Shown: in pieces, positions 1 through 7,001 of the stretch
Numbering within the stretch: position 1 is the first letter of the stretch
How the letters are laid out: each line of letters starts with the position of its first letter
Assembly: GCF_015062985.1 (NCBI RefSeq)
Contig: NZ_SUTI01000024.1
Coordinates: 1-16,031 of the forward strand
From: Methanobrevibacter sp.
Lineage (GTDB): Archaea > Methanobacteriota > Methanobacteria > Methanobacteriales > Methanobacteriaceae
Direction of reading: 5' to 3'
Length of the DNA: 16,031 nt
Position numbers and translations under genes: made by a program
Notes under the pieces: generated by a model
The model's input: the letters and a program-made list of their open reading frames with translations, nothing else
What the model was told of the DNA's origin: nothing
The model's database searches: none

Positions 1-21
1 ATAATAAATAAGAGTTTAATA

Positions 22-68
22 ACTTAAAAAAAGAAGAAATAAACAAGGAAATCTATACGATTCCTTGT
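22..68 (-). terminator. Possible minus-strand terminator hairpin at the left edge
   Basis: Bases 43-50 (ACAAGGAA) pair perfectly with 61-68 (TTCCTTGT) around a 10-base loop. Read on the minus strand, the hairpin is followed by a T-rich run (complement of 25-42). It has the form of an intrinsic terminator, but no minus-strand gene is visible to its right that it would serve, so the assignment rests on shape alone. Confidence 0.35.
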
Positions 69-75
69 GCGAGAA

Positions 76-112
76 TAGGGCGATACCACCCTACTTTTAG
101 CCATTTTTTAAT
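76..112 (+). terminator. Possible plus-strand terminator hairpin
   Basis: TAGGG at 76-80 pairs with CCCTA at 89-93 around an 8-base loop and is followed on the plus strand by two T-rich stretches up to about 112. It could end a gene lying left of the window. The stem is only five pairs, so this is weak. Confidence 0.25.
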
Positions 113-339
113 ACTAATTAAGATAAAAGTATTATTTTGAAAAATAGAAATAATGGTAAAAAATACTAATTTTGACAAAAACAATTATCAAAAAATTATC
201 AATTAAAACTACAAAAACAAATAATAATTTTGGCATTAATAAAGTTTAAACAATAAATATGCGCATCAAACCTCAACATTAACAAAGCACCTATCAACTA
301 TCCACTATTCATGCTAACGAGTATACATGCATCAATTAA
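113..339. other. AT-rich intergenic DNA without recognisable gene
   Basis: This stretch is very AT-rich and has stop codons in all frames. I see no coding signature, no RNA gene fold and no clear repeat in it. Confidence 0.5.
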
Positions 340-532
340 AATAGCAACATTCTTACCAACTTTTCGTCACAAATACATGCTTTTGACCTGCCAGTTGAAA
401 CTGAATTGTATTCCATTGAACCTTTAATCTATACAGATAAAACAATCAAAGCACAAGTTGAAGATGTTAAAGGAAGATATTGGATTTGTTGGTAGAATAG
501 CTAATGATGAAACTTGTAAACATTACAGATAA
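340..532 (+). pseudogene. Decayed fragment of an unidentified gene, one frameshift
   Basis: Bases 340-475 read as protein-like sequence in one frame, including FDLPVETELYSIEPLIY and KAQVEDVKGR. That frame reaches a stop at 493-495. From 476 the next frame continues sensibly as DIGFVGRIANDETCKHYR and stops with TAA at 530-532. Removing one base from the A-rich stretch near 469-475 would join the two. There is no start codon at a suitable place and an in-frame stop at 337-339, so the 5' part is missing as well. The stop codon still lies in the loop of a terminator hairpin, which suggests the true 3' end of a once functional gene. I do not recognise the family. Confidence 0.55.
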
Positions 533-555
533 TCTGTAGATTTTTTTCTATTTTG
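524..555 (+). terminator. Terminator of the decayed gene, stop codon in the loop
   Basis: TACAGA (524-529) and TCTGTA (533-538) form a perfect 6-bp stem whose 3-base loop is the TAA stop codon of the fragment before it. A T-rich run follows (541-555). The stop-in-hairpin design is the same as that at the ends of the two adhesin genes in this window. Confidence 0.6.
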
Positions 556-757
556 GCGAAGCAAATACAATAATTGGTAATGAAGTCAATAATTAACAGT
601 ATATTCAGATGTAATTTGATTGCATAAATGTATTAAATAAATGTTAATTGATGTTCTTACGAAGTTTTTTTAAAGAAGAAATGATAAATATTTTAAATAA
701 GATTATATGGGCTTTTGAAATAATCGAAGGAATATTAAAAACAATTCGCCATTGGTG
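556..757 (+). promoter_or_regulatory. Leader of the restriction-modification gene
   Basis: This gene-free stretch precedes the large plus-strand gene. A TATA-like string at about 700-708 (GATTATATG) would place transcription start near 730 by the usual archaeal spacing of about 25 bases. GGTGGA at 752-757 is a ribosome binding site five bases before the ATG at 763. The ribosome site is convincing. The TATA choice is one of several AT-rich options. Confidence 0.4.
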
Positions 758-762
758 GAATT

Positions 763-3700
763 ATGGAAAAAAAGGTTTATTCAGCAATAATTAATAAATA
801 TTACAAAGCTGTTCGTGAAGTATATGAGCTTGGGAATGTGGAATCATCATATAATCCACATATTATCCAAATGTTCACAGATATAGGTTGTATTGCTCAA
901 GACTTATCTGGAGGAAGATCAGGTACTAGTGGAGAAAACATTGATATCAAATTGTGGCATAGTGAAGATGATGTTACTAAAATTGAACCATTTGCAGGTG
1001 TGGAAGTAAAGAAAATTAATGGTATTGATAAAAGAGCATTAGGGCAAATAGTAATAGAAGTAGAAACATATGGTAATGCCATTTTGACTGACAATTTAAT
1101 ATGGAAATTCTGGCAAGCTGGCGATACCAAAATGTATGCGGAAATAGAGCTTTTAGAGTTCAAAAATGGCAAATTAGTTCTCAAAAAAGAAAATATTGAT
1201 CTATTTGTCAGTATATTAGAAGACTTTTTACTTAAAAATCCTGCTCAAATCAAATCTTCAAGCAAACTTGCTGAATATATGGCTATCCACGCACGTACCA
1301 TTCGAAGTATTGTTTTAGGAATACTTGGTGAGGACGATAATGGACAACCTTTGGATAATAATTATCAGTGGAGTCTTCCAATGTTTCAGGAACTATATGG
1401 CCTTTACAATAAAATTAAATCTGAACTTTCACCATCAATGAATACAAAAGAATTTGCTGATATGTATGCACAGACTATTGTCTACGGACTTTTTATTGCA
1501 AGATACAAGGACACTACACTTGATACATTTGATAAATATGAAGCTATTGGTTATTTACAAGACGAATCTGAATTATTGAAACAATTTTTCATTCACATCA
1601 CTATGGGAAAAATGAACCCCACTCTTGAAAGTGTTATAGATAAGTTATGTGAACTTTATAAGATCTGCGACATATCATTTTTACTTGGAAGAGATGAGCA
1701 TAAAGATACAATCGTTCATTTTTATGAAGAGTTTCTTACATATTATGATCCTGAATTAAGAAAGTCTCTTGGTGTTTTTTATACACCAATTGAAGCAGTG
1801 CATTATTTAGTCAATATGGTAGATGAACTTCTGATAAATGAGTTAAATGTAGATAATGGGCTCTCCAATAATGAATACATAACAACTAATGTCCCTTGTG
1901 CTCCTAAAGAGATTAAAAAAGGAAAATGGATAACAGAAGAGGAAATTTCTGTGCCTAGCATTGCTATTCTTGACCCTGCTTGTGGAACTGGCTCCTTTGG
2001 AGCAGAGATAATCAGATGTGTTAAGGACAAATATTTTTCTGGTGCAAAAGAAGCCTTTTATGAAGATTACATTCAGGATAAAAATGGTCTTCTGTCCCGT
2101 GTCATTGGATTTGAGATAATGATGACTAGTTATGTTGTTGCACACCTTAAAATGCGTCGCATGCTGAATTCAACATTAGGACATACTCCTTATGTTCAAG
2201 TACCAATCAATATTTTTCTAACTAATACTCTTGCTCCTCCTATGTCTGACGTTGAGCGAGGAAAACAGTTGACATTGTTAGATTTCTCTGCTGCTATAAC
2301 TGATGAAGCTTATCATGCAGACACTTGGAAGGCACGACGCCCTATAAAAGTTGTTATAGGGAATCCACCATGGCTTTCCACATCGTCTAATCCTTATGAT
2401 ATCTCATCATATAAAAAAGAAACGGATGGTGTCACTGATCTCGGCGAAAAAAAACATTTGTTGAATGATGATTATGTTAAATTCTTCCATTTCGCAGAAC
2501 AAATTATAGGTAAAGATGATGGAGGAATTCTTGCTTTCGTTTCAAATAATGGATATTTAGAAAATCCAACTTTTAGAGGAATGCGTGGAAGTTTACTAAG
2601 AACATTTGATAAAATTTGGATTGTAAACCTCCACGGAAGTGCAAATAAACAAGAAACTACTCCTGATGGAGGCAAAGATGAAAATATATTCGACATAAAG
2701 GTAGGAGTATCTCTTTTCATAGGTGTTAAAAAAACTGATTCAAAAGAATGGGCAAATGTGTATTATACTGATTTATGGGGTACAAAAGATTATAAGTTAA
2801 ACACGTTAGAAAAAGGAGGTTTAGACTTTACTGAGTTGACTATAGATTCAAAAATGGCCTATTTCGTTCCATTTGGAAGTGATGATAAGGAATACTATGA
2901 TGGGGGAGTTAGCATAACTGAATTGTTTCCAACCAATGTTACGGGAGTTCAGTCAGGAAAAGATAAGGTTGCCTTAGCTCCAACAAGAGAAGAACTCGTT
3001 AGAAGAATGGATATTGTTAAACACTCTACGACTGATGAAGAAATAAAGGAATTATGGGGAAAATTTACCGCCGGACAATCTGCGGAAAAAATTAAAAATG
3101 ATGTGCTTTCAGATGGAGTTATAACACAAATTTCATACAGGCCATTTGATTTGCGTTGGACATATTATTCAGGAAAATCTAGTGGTTGGTTACATAGACC
3201 TCGTGAGAAAAGTACAATGGGGCATTTACTTGCTAAAACTACTTCTCCAATAGGTGAAAATATTGGATTGGTATTTGGTAGAACATCTCGACCATATTTC
3301 TCACCATTTGTCTCAAAAAAAATAATTGCTCACCGCTTGTTTTCAGCAAAGTGTGAAATTACTTATGTTGCACCATTGTATTTAGTATCAACTGATGAAT
3401 CTGGTGTAGAAACATGGAAAGATAATATCGATGAAATGGCATATAATAAGTTGACACAATATCTTTTGGAAAAACCTTCTCCAATTGAGGTTTTCGATTA
3501 TGTTTATGGTATTCTTCATGATCCGATATATGCAGAACAATATGAACAATATTTATGTAGGGATTTCCCACGAGTGCCTATAATTAATGATAAAAACATA
3601 GAAAATGAGGATGGGGCATTTTTTGTCAGTACCGATTTATTTTATGAATATGTATCAATCGGGTCTAAGTTACGAAAACTTCATTTAATGGAATCAAAAC

Positions 3701-3984
3701 ATCCTATAGAATTGACATTAGAACCTAAGACTTCTGAAGATATGGAAATTGGTGCTATTAAATATAAAAAAGGTGTTCTTCAACTTAACGATAACAAACA
3801 AATTTTAGGTATTTCAAAAGAAGTGTGGGATTATAAAATTGGTGGTTATAAGGTGCTAGATAAATGGTTTAAAGAACATAAAGGAGATACATTAACCATT
3901 GATTCTTTTACTCATATTGAAAATATTGTAGGAGTCCTTGAAGAAACAATTAAATTAAAAGAAGATTTAAGAAACCTACATTAA
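763..3984 (+). CDS. Type ISP-like single-chain restriction-modification enzyme without helicase
   Basis: This gene encodes a 1073-residue protein that probably methylates adenine N6 in a specific DNA site and cuts unmodified DNA. The methyltransferase core is clear: GVFYTP at 337-342, the SAM-binding motif DPACGTGSFG at 404-413 and the catalytic NPPW at 534-537. The C-terminal part carries YRPFDLRW (792-799), a WLHRPRE segment (809-815) and a FDYVYGILHDPIY segment (911-923). All are typical of the recognition region of type ISP enzymes such as LlaGI and LlaBIII. Near the N-terminus, D61 followed by E81-V-K83 fits a PD-(D/E)XK nuclease core. The roughly 250 residues between nuclease and methyltransferase show no Walker A or DEAD/H motif, and the chain is about 500 residues shorter than LlaGI-like enzymes, so the translocase is absent. 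It stands alone, with no separate specificity or nuclease gene. The start is set by GGTGGA five bases upstream. A methylation-only enzyme remains possible if the nuclease reading is wrong. Confidence 0.85.
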   Translation: MEKKVYSAIINKYYKAVREVYELGNVESSYNPHIIQMFTDIGCIAQDLSGGRSGTSGENIDIKLWHSEDDVTKIEPFAGVEVKKINGIDKRALGQIVIEVETYGNAILTDNLIWKFWQAGDTKMYAEIELLEFKNGKLVLKKENIDLFVSILEDFLLKNPAQIKSSSKLAEYMAIHARTIRSIVLGILGEDDNGQPLDNNYQWSLPMFQELYGLYNKIKSELSPSMNTKEFADMYAQTIVYGLFIARYKDTTLDTFDKYEAIGYLQDESELLKQFFIHITMGKMNPTLESVIDKLCELYKICDISFLLGRDEHKDTIVHFYEEFLTYYDPELRKSLGVFYTPIEAVHYLVNMVDELLINELNVDNGLSNNEYITTNVPCAPKEIKKGKWITEEEISVPSIAILDPACGTGSFGAEIIRCVKDKYFSGAKEAFYEDYIQDKNGLLSRVIGFEIMMTSYVVAHLKMRRMLNSTLGHTPYVQVPINIFLTNTLAPPMSDVERGKQLTLLDFSAAITDEAYHADTWKARRPIKVVIGNPPWLSTSSNPYDISSYKKETDGVTDLGEKKHLLNDDYVKFFHFAEQIIGKDDGGILAFVSNNGYLENPTFRGMRGSLLRTFDKIWIVNLHGSANKQETTPDGGKDENIFDIKVGVSLFIGVKKTDSKEWANVYYTDLWGTKDYKLNTLEKGGLDFTELTIDSKMAYFVPFGSDDKEYYDGGVSITELFPTNVTGVQSGKDKVALAPTREELVRRMDIVKHSTTDEEIKELWGKFTAGQSAEKIKNDVLSDGVITQISYRPFDLRWTYYSGKSSGWLHRPREKSTMGHLLAKTTSPIGENIGLVFGRTSRPYFSPFVSKKIIAHRLFSAKCEITYVAPLYLVSTDESGVETWKDNIDEMAYNKLTQYLLEKPSPIEVFDYVYGILHDPIYAEQYEQYLCRDFPRVPIINDKNIENEDGAFFVSTDLFYEYVSIGSKLRKLHLMESKHPIELTLEPKTSEDMEIGAIKYKKGVLQLNDNKQILGISKEVWDYKIGGYKVLDKWFKEHKGDTLTIDSFTHIENIVGVLEETIKLKEDLRNLH

Positions 3985-4005
3985 ACAGTATAATGACGGT
4001 ATAGA

Positions 4006-4291
4006 TTAATCTAAATGTTCTACAATCTCCTCTCCCAAACTTGTTAGTCTGTATAAGCGTCCTTTCCTGAAATCTTCATTGATGCATTCTGCAACTCCAG
4101 TTTCCTTTAACTCTTTAAGGACTTTTGAAATATGATTTGTCCTGATTCCTGCATCTGCAGCTATATTTGTTGGTGTCTTAACTTCATCTTTAAGTGCCTT
4201 GACTGTCTTAACACGGTAAGAACTGATATTTATATAAGCGTAAGTCTTTAAAGTTTCATCATCGATAGTACCATCCCCAGTTTATACACAT
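4006..4291 (-). pseudogene. Winged-helix DNA-binding regulator, frameshifted near its start
   Basis: From 4281 down to 4006 the minus strand encodes a complete winged-helix domain: INISSYRVKTVKAL, a helix-turn-helix around TNIAADAGIRTNHISKVLKE, then a basic wing with RKGRLYRLT. It aligns without gaps to the regulator at 14074-14364, with roughly 40% identity over 75 residues. This frame has no ATG, GTG or TTG before the domain and is closed by a stop at 4282-4284. An ATG at 4291-4289 lies one frame away. Dropping one base of the TTT at 4281-4283 (plus strand) would give MCITGDGTIDDET joined to the domain, a length matching the intact paralogue. The gene is therefore probably disabled by a one-base insertion, unless this is a sequencing error or an unusual start is used. 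Confidence 0.7.
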
Positions 4292-4303
4292 ATTATTAAC
4301 TTG

Positions 4304-4320
4304 ATTAAAATATATAAGTT
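4304..4320 (-). promoter_or_regulatory. TATA element of the broken regulator
   Basis: The minus strand reads AACTTATATATTTTAAT here, a good archaeal TATA box. Its centre lies about 22-25 bases before the out-of-frame ATG at 4291, and there is no Shine-Dalgarno site between. This suggests the original transcript was leaderless and that 4291 was the real start, supporting the frameshift reading. Confidence 0.5.
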
Positions 4321-4426
4321 TATCTATACGAACAGAGACAATTGAAGGAATTTTTCATCAACTGGCCATAATAACAAATATGACCATCATTAAAACATAC
4401 TTTCAATCAATAACTATCAAAAATAT

Positions 4427-4440
4427 GAAGGCATCCCTTC
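4427..4440 (-). terminator. Small hairpin downstream of the tail genes
   Basis: GAAGG (4427-4431) pairs with CCTTC (4436-4440) around four bases. On the minus strand it is followed by a T-rich string. It may act as a second terminator behind the hairpin at 4468-4492. The gene-free stretch 4321-4496 otherwise shows nothing I can name. Confidence 0.3.
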
Positions 4441-4467
4441 GTTAAAACAAAGCAAATGTGCATAGGA

Positions 4468-4492
4468 GATAATCATAATGACAATGATTATC
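4468..4492 (-). terminator. Hairpin just after the smaller tail gene
   Basis: GATAATCAT (4468-4476) pairs perfectly with ATGATTATC (4484-4492) around a 7-base loop. It begins five bases past the stop codon of the minus-strand gene ending at 4497. The sequence after it is not strongly T-rich, so it could be a terminator or a structure that protects the 3' end of the mRNA. Confidence 0.45.
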
Positions 4493-4496
4493 GCAA

Positions 4497-5192
4497 TTAA
4501 GCAATCCGTTTAACTCTAAAATTCTTAAAAGTCGGTTTACCTATAACACTTCCACCATTTGAAGTTGCACCAACGCTCATTTTTTCATATGAATCCAATA
4601 AATCGCAATTTGTAAAAGTTACAGTGCCATTATTGGCTGTGTCGCCAGTTTTTGTTACAATTAATGTTGTTGGAGATGTTTTTTTGATATTAATATGTAT
4701 CCATGGGGTTGATGGATTATCCCAAATGCTTTGATGCACTACAGTCAGACAATCATTGTTATCTCTTTGAACATTATTTCCAAGACTTGTTTGAGGATTT
4801 ACTAAACATCCTTCCCATCCACCAAGTAAAGCAGTATTTGGTAAAGCCATCAATGTTCTGAACCACTGATATCTTGTACCATTCCATTTGACATCATAAT
4901 CACATTCCCATAATCCATCATTTGACCAGCCATTAGTTATGCAACCTCCAATGAGAGTTAATTCGCCATTTGCTTGTAATACCTGATATCCACTATCCAA
5001 TTTTGTTGTAGGTGTGGGATGGTCTGCCGTGAAGGATGGTGCATATAAATAATCATAAATAGTTAATTCTTCTGATTCAAGATTCCCACTTGTTGCAATG
5101 AATTTTACTTCGCCTGCTGCAGTAGATGTATACTCAAAAGTTGCTACGCCATTTTCATCTATTGTTGCTATTCCTATTAATGTTTTTGCCAT
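4497..5192 (-). CDS. Phage-type receptor-binding protein: partial Ig-like start plus lectin-like domain
   Basis: This gene encodes 231 residues without signal peptide or membrane segment. Residues 1-45 (LIGIATIDENGVATFEYTST and onward) match the second half of a bacterial-type Ig-like domain, so the protein starts in the middle of a fold. Residues 75-231 look like a jelly-roll, lectin or laminin-G-like domain: a WECDYDVKW strand, a WIHINIKKT strand and a closing FKNFRVKRI strand. The partner gene's middle domain closes in a similar way (FRNLTIQEN). The ATG at 5192 is preferred over the adjacent one at 5195 because GAGGTG then sits five bases upstream. That ribosome site overlaps the stop codon of the preceding gene, so translation is probably coupled. 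The likely role is a second receptor-binding or decorating subunit of a phage tail tip. An alternative is a detached C-terminal cassette of a longer fibre. Confidence 0.6.
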   Translation of the reverse strand: MAKTLIGIATIDENGVATFEYTSTAAGEVKFIATSGNLESEELTIYDYLYAPSFTADHPTPTTKLDSGYQVLQANGELTLIGGCITNGWSNDGLWECDYDVKWNGTRYQWFRTLMALPNTALLGGWEGCLVNPQTSLGNNVQRDNNDCLTVVHQSIWDNPSTPWIHINIKKTSPTTLIVTKTGDTANNGTVTFTNCDLLDSYEKMSVGATSNGGSVIGKPTFKNFRVKRIA

Positions 5193-5201
5193 CATTACAC
5201 C

Positions 5202-6593
5202 TCATCCAATCCTTTTCCATATATATACAGTAAAATAGGGAGGTAAATTGTTATGTGCTGCTCCTCCACCAGTATTATAACTATATCTAACATCACGGTC
5301 GTCTTTTGCAGGGTGATAAACTTTTCCACTACTCATAGTTGCAATTCCACTATTGCCTCCAGCTGCAACTATAACTGTCCAATCCATAACTCTGTGATTA
5401 TGAACCGGCATTTCATTGGTCGTCAATGTATGACTTGCTTCACCTCCTGTTGACCCATTAGCATAGGTATCACCACTTGCAAGCAAAAATTTATCTTTAA
5501 TTTGCTCCCATGTGCCACCAAAGAGAGTTGATGGGTTGGTTGAATTGGTGGACATGTAAATTGCACCGATTGGATATGGATTCATGCAGTTTTCTTGTAT
5601 TGTTAAATTTCTGAAATAAACACTTTTATCTGCCGAACCGCTAGAGAATTTCCCCGTTCCAATGTAAAAATAATAAGAACCACTAAAAGAATATGAATCT
5701 GTTCTATCATATGTCTTTTCACTAACAATAATGTTATTGTTCAGATTTGTTAAACAGTAATATGCCTGTGTGTCTGTTAATCGAAAAGTATAACGATATT
5801 GGGTATTATTTCCTATGCTTCCAAGGTAATCTCCATACATTACACTATTTCCGGCAAATCCTCCGTATCCATATGCTAATCTTCCTTGTCCTGTAATAAT
5901 CCATGAACCGTAGCTATTGAAACCTCCTCCATTATCCAAGACTTTTTTATCACATATTCTTACACCGAAATCATCATTTCCCATACCTGTTGTGTAAAAA
6001 TCAACACTTACGCTGAAATTATTGGATGGAGCTGAAAACGGAATTGTTAAGTAGTAACCGTGAGAGGTGTTATTTGTGTTTCCTTCGTTAACTCTTATCC
6101 TTGTAAAACCAGTTGATTTGTCATAAGCAACACTATGTGTGCAGTCTTTACGAATGCCATTCGGCATGTGCTCATCAGATAAATATAATGAACTTACATC
6201 AGAGATATTGACATAATTGCTATGTGTATGATTTGATGTGGCATATAAGGGAGAAATTGGATGCGTGTGATCTGCTTTCGCCCAAGCATTACTGCTCCCA
6301 ATACTGCCATCATTTGTATCGGCAATTGGAACTGTAGAAGATGCTGCAGGGATCGTTGGTTTGTCGGTTAAATTATTGTAAGAAGCTGTATGAACATGAT
6401 CAGCTAATGCAAAATAGCCATTATCAGTTCCACGACTTGATGTAGAATTAATAGGTTGAGGTGCATTGTTAGAAGATTGCACATGACCTTTAGCTAATGA
6501 ATTAGCTGTTGTATTAGCGTGTTCTTCGACTTCAGTTGAAATTAAATTTCGTATACTCGTAATAAAATTAGTTATTGTTTTTTGATCAATCAA
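5202..6593 (-). CDS. Phage tail fibre or baseplate tip protein with HxH motifs and Gp10-like C-terminus
   Basis: This gene encodes 463 residues. Residues 1-60 are a polar, probably helical lead. Three HxH motifs follow (H66-V-H68, H109-T-H111, H122-T-H124) in contexts such as ALADHVH and AKADHTH; such motifs bind metal ions in the shafts of phage fibres and spikes. Residues 155-335 form a lectin or laminin-G-like domain ending FRNLTIQEN. Residues 338-463 are a classic phage baseplate or tail-collar terminus: PIGAIYMS, LFGGTWEQIKDKFLLASGD, a MPVHNH motif and HNNLPPYFTVYIWKR. This domain is common in tails of Firmicutes phages and methanogen proviruses. It probably recognises the host cell surface. 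The start is TTG at 6593, supported by GGTGAT at 6599-6604. No capsid, portal, tape-measure or lysis genes are nearby, so the pair seems separated from any complete provirus. Confidence 0.8.
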   Translation of the reverse strand: MIDQKTITNFITSIRNLISTEVEEHANTTANSLAKGHVQSSNNAPQPINSTSSRGTDNGYFALADHVHTASYNNLTDKPTIPAASSTVPIADTNDGSIGSSNAWAKADHTHPISPLYATSNHTHSNYVNISDVSSLYLSDEHMPNGIRKDCTHSVAYDKSTGFTRIRVNEGNTNNTSHGYYLTIPFSAPSNNFSVSVDFYTTGMGNDDFGVRICDKKVLDNGGGFNSYGSWIITGQGRLAYGYGGFAGNSVMYGDYLGSIGNNTQYRYTFRLTDTQAYYCLTNLNNNIIVSEKTYDRTDSYSFSGSYYFYIGTGKFSSGSADKSVYFRNLTIQENCMNPYPIGAIYMSTNSTNPSTLFGGTWEQIKDKFLLASGDTYANGSTGGEASHTLTTNEMPVHNHRVMDWTVIVAAGGNSGIATMSSGKVYHPAKDDRDVRYSYNTGGGAAHNNLPPYFTVYIWKRIG

Positions 6594-6598
6594 GTATT

Positions 6599-6604
6599 AT
6601 CACC
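6599..6604 (-). promoter_or_regulatory. Ribosome binding site that fixes a TTG start
   Basis: The minus strand reads GGTGAT five bases before TTG at 6593. No ATG lies in frame close by, and the first residues (MIDQKTITNF) continue smoothly into the protein, so the TTG start is well supported. Confidence 0.6.
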
Positions 6605-6964
6605 ATTATAAAAATAGTATTCTAAAGTTAAAGTGGACCGCATCCATTACGGCCTCAGTGATAATTTACATTAATTGATACAATAAAGAAATAGAATTAT
6701 AAAGTATAAAAGAAGGAGGCACCCACGACACAACATATGCCTCCCTTTTAAATTATCCTTGGTGTAATACAATTATATGCCTGATCAGCTATTTAAGGTC
6801 TTCTGCAACAATTTGTATAAATAAAAATTAATGTAAACATGTAGTTTGATATATACGTGAAGGTTCTTTTTTCTCAGCCCATAAAAGCGTTGGTAGATTC
6901 TTAAAGAAATAGTTAATTTAAACAAATATAGAATCATTAAAGTGTGAATGGTGTAGATCCTATT
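6605..6964. other. Gene-free stretch between the tail genes and the first adhesin
   Basis: Three things are visible. On the minus strand, 6665-6606 reads as a 19-codon tail (IITEAVMDAVHFNFRILFL) that ends in a stop just before the tail-fibre ribosome site. It may be the last trace of an upstream phage gene, but it is too short to prove. A TATA-like string at 6694-6712 (minus strand, CTTTTATACTTTATAATTC) could start the tail genes. A hairpin lies at 6715-6744. The rest, about 6750-6964, is AT-rich and shows nothing I can name. Confidence 0.4.
6696..6744 (-). terminator. Hairpin with 7-bp GC-rich stem followed by a T-rich run
   Basis: GGAGGCA (6715-6721) pairs with TGCCTCC (6738-6744), and the flanking AAAAG and CTTTT extend the stem imperfectly. 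On the minus strand a T-rich tract follows. It could be a back-up terminator for the adhesin transcript, or the old terminator of a lost gene upstream of the tail genes. T residues also follow on the plus side, so it may work in both directions. Confidence 0.45.
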
Positions 6965-7001
6965 AAAAATAAAAGAAGTTGTAGATGCATGTTGCACCTA
7001 C
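6965..7001 (-). terminator. Terminator of the first adhesin, stop codon inside the stem
   Basis: GTAGATGCA (6981-6989) pairs with TGCACCTAC (6993-7001) with one wobble pair and a 3-base loop. On the minus strand it is followed by a T-rich run (complement of 6965-6980). The TAG stop codon at 7000-6998 is part of the stem. The second adhesin ends the same way at 11003-11038. Confidence 0.7.

Noticed and set aside
43..98. T-box-like string on the minus strand (AGTAGGGTGGTATCGC) followed by a terminator hairpin
   Set aside because: It resembles the T-box core and is placed before a terminator. However, T-boxes are bacterial, the core differs at a conserved C, and the DNA upstream of it shows no stem I or specifier loop.
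51..4331. ATCTATACGA repeated at 51-60 and 4322-4331, flanking the restriction-modification gene
   Set aside because: A 10-base match is expected many times by chance in 16 kb of AT-rich DNA, and nothing else marks these places as element ends.
6785..6997. 70-codon open frame on the minus strand after the first adhesin
   Set aside because: Its start lies inside the adhesin terminator, it has no ribosome site, and its composition is that of random AT-rich DNA.
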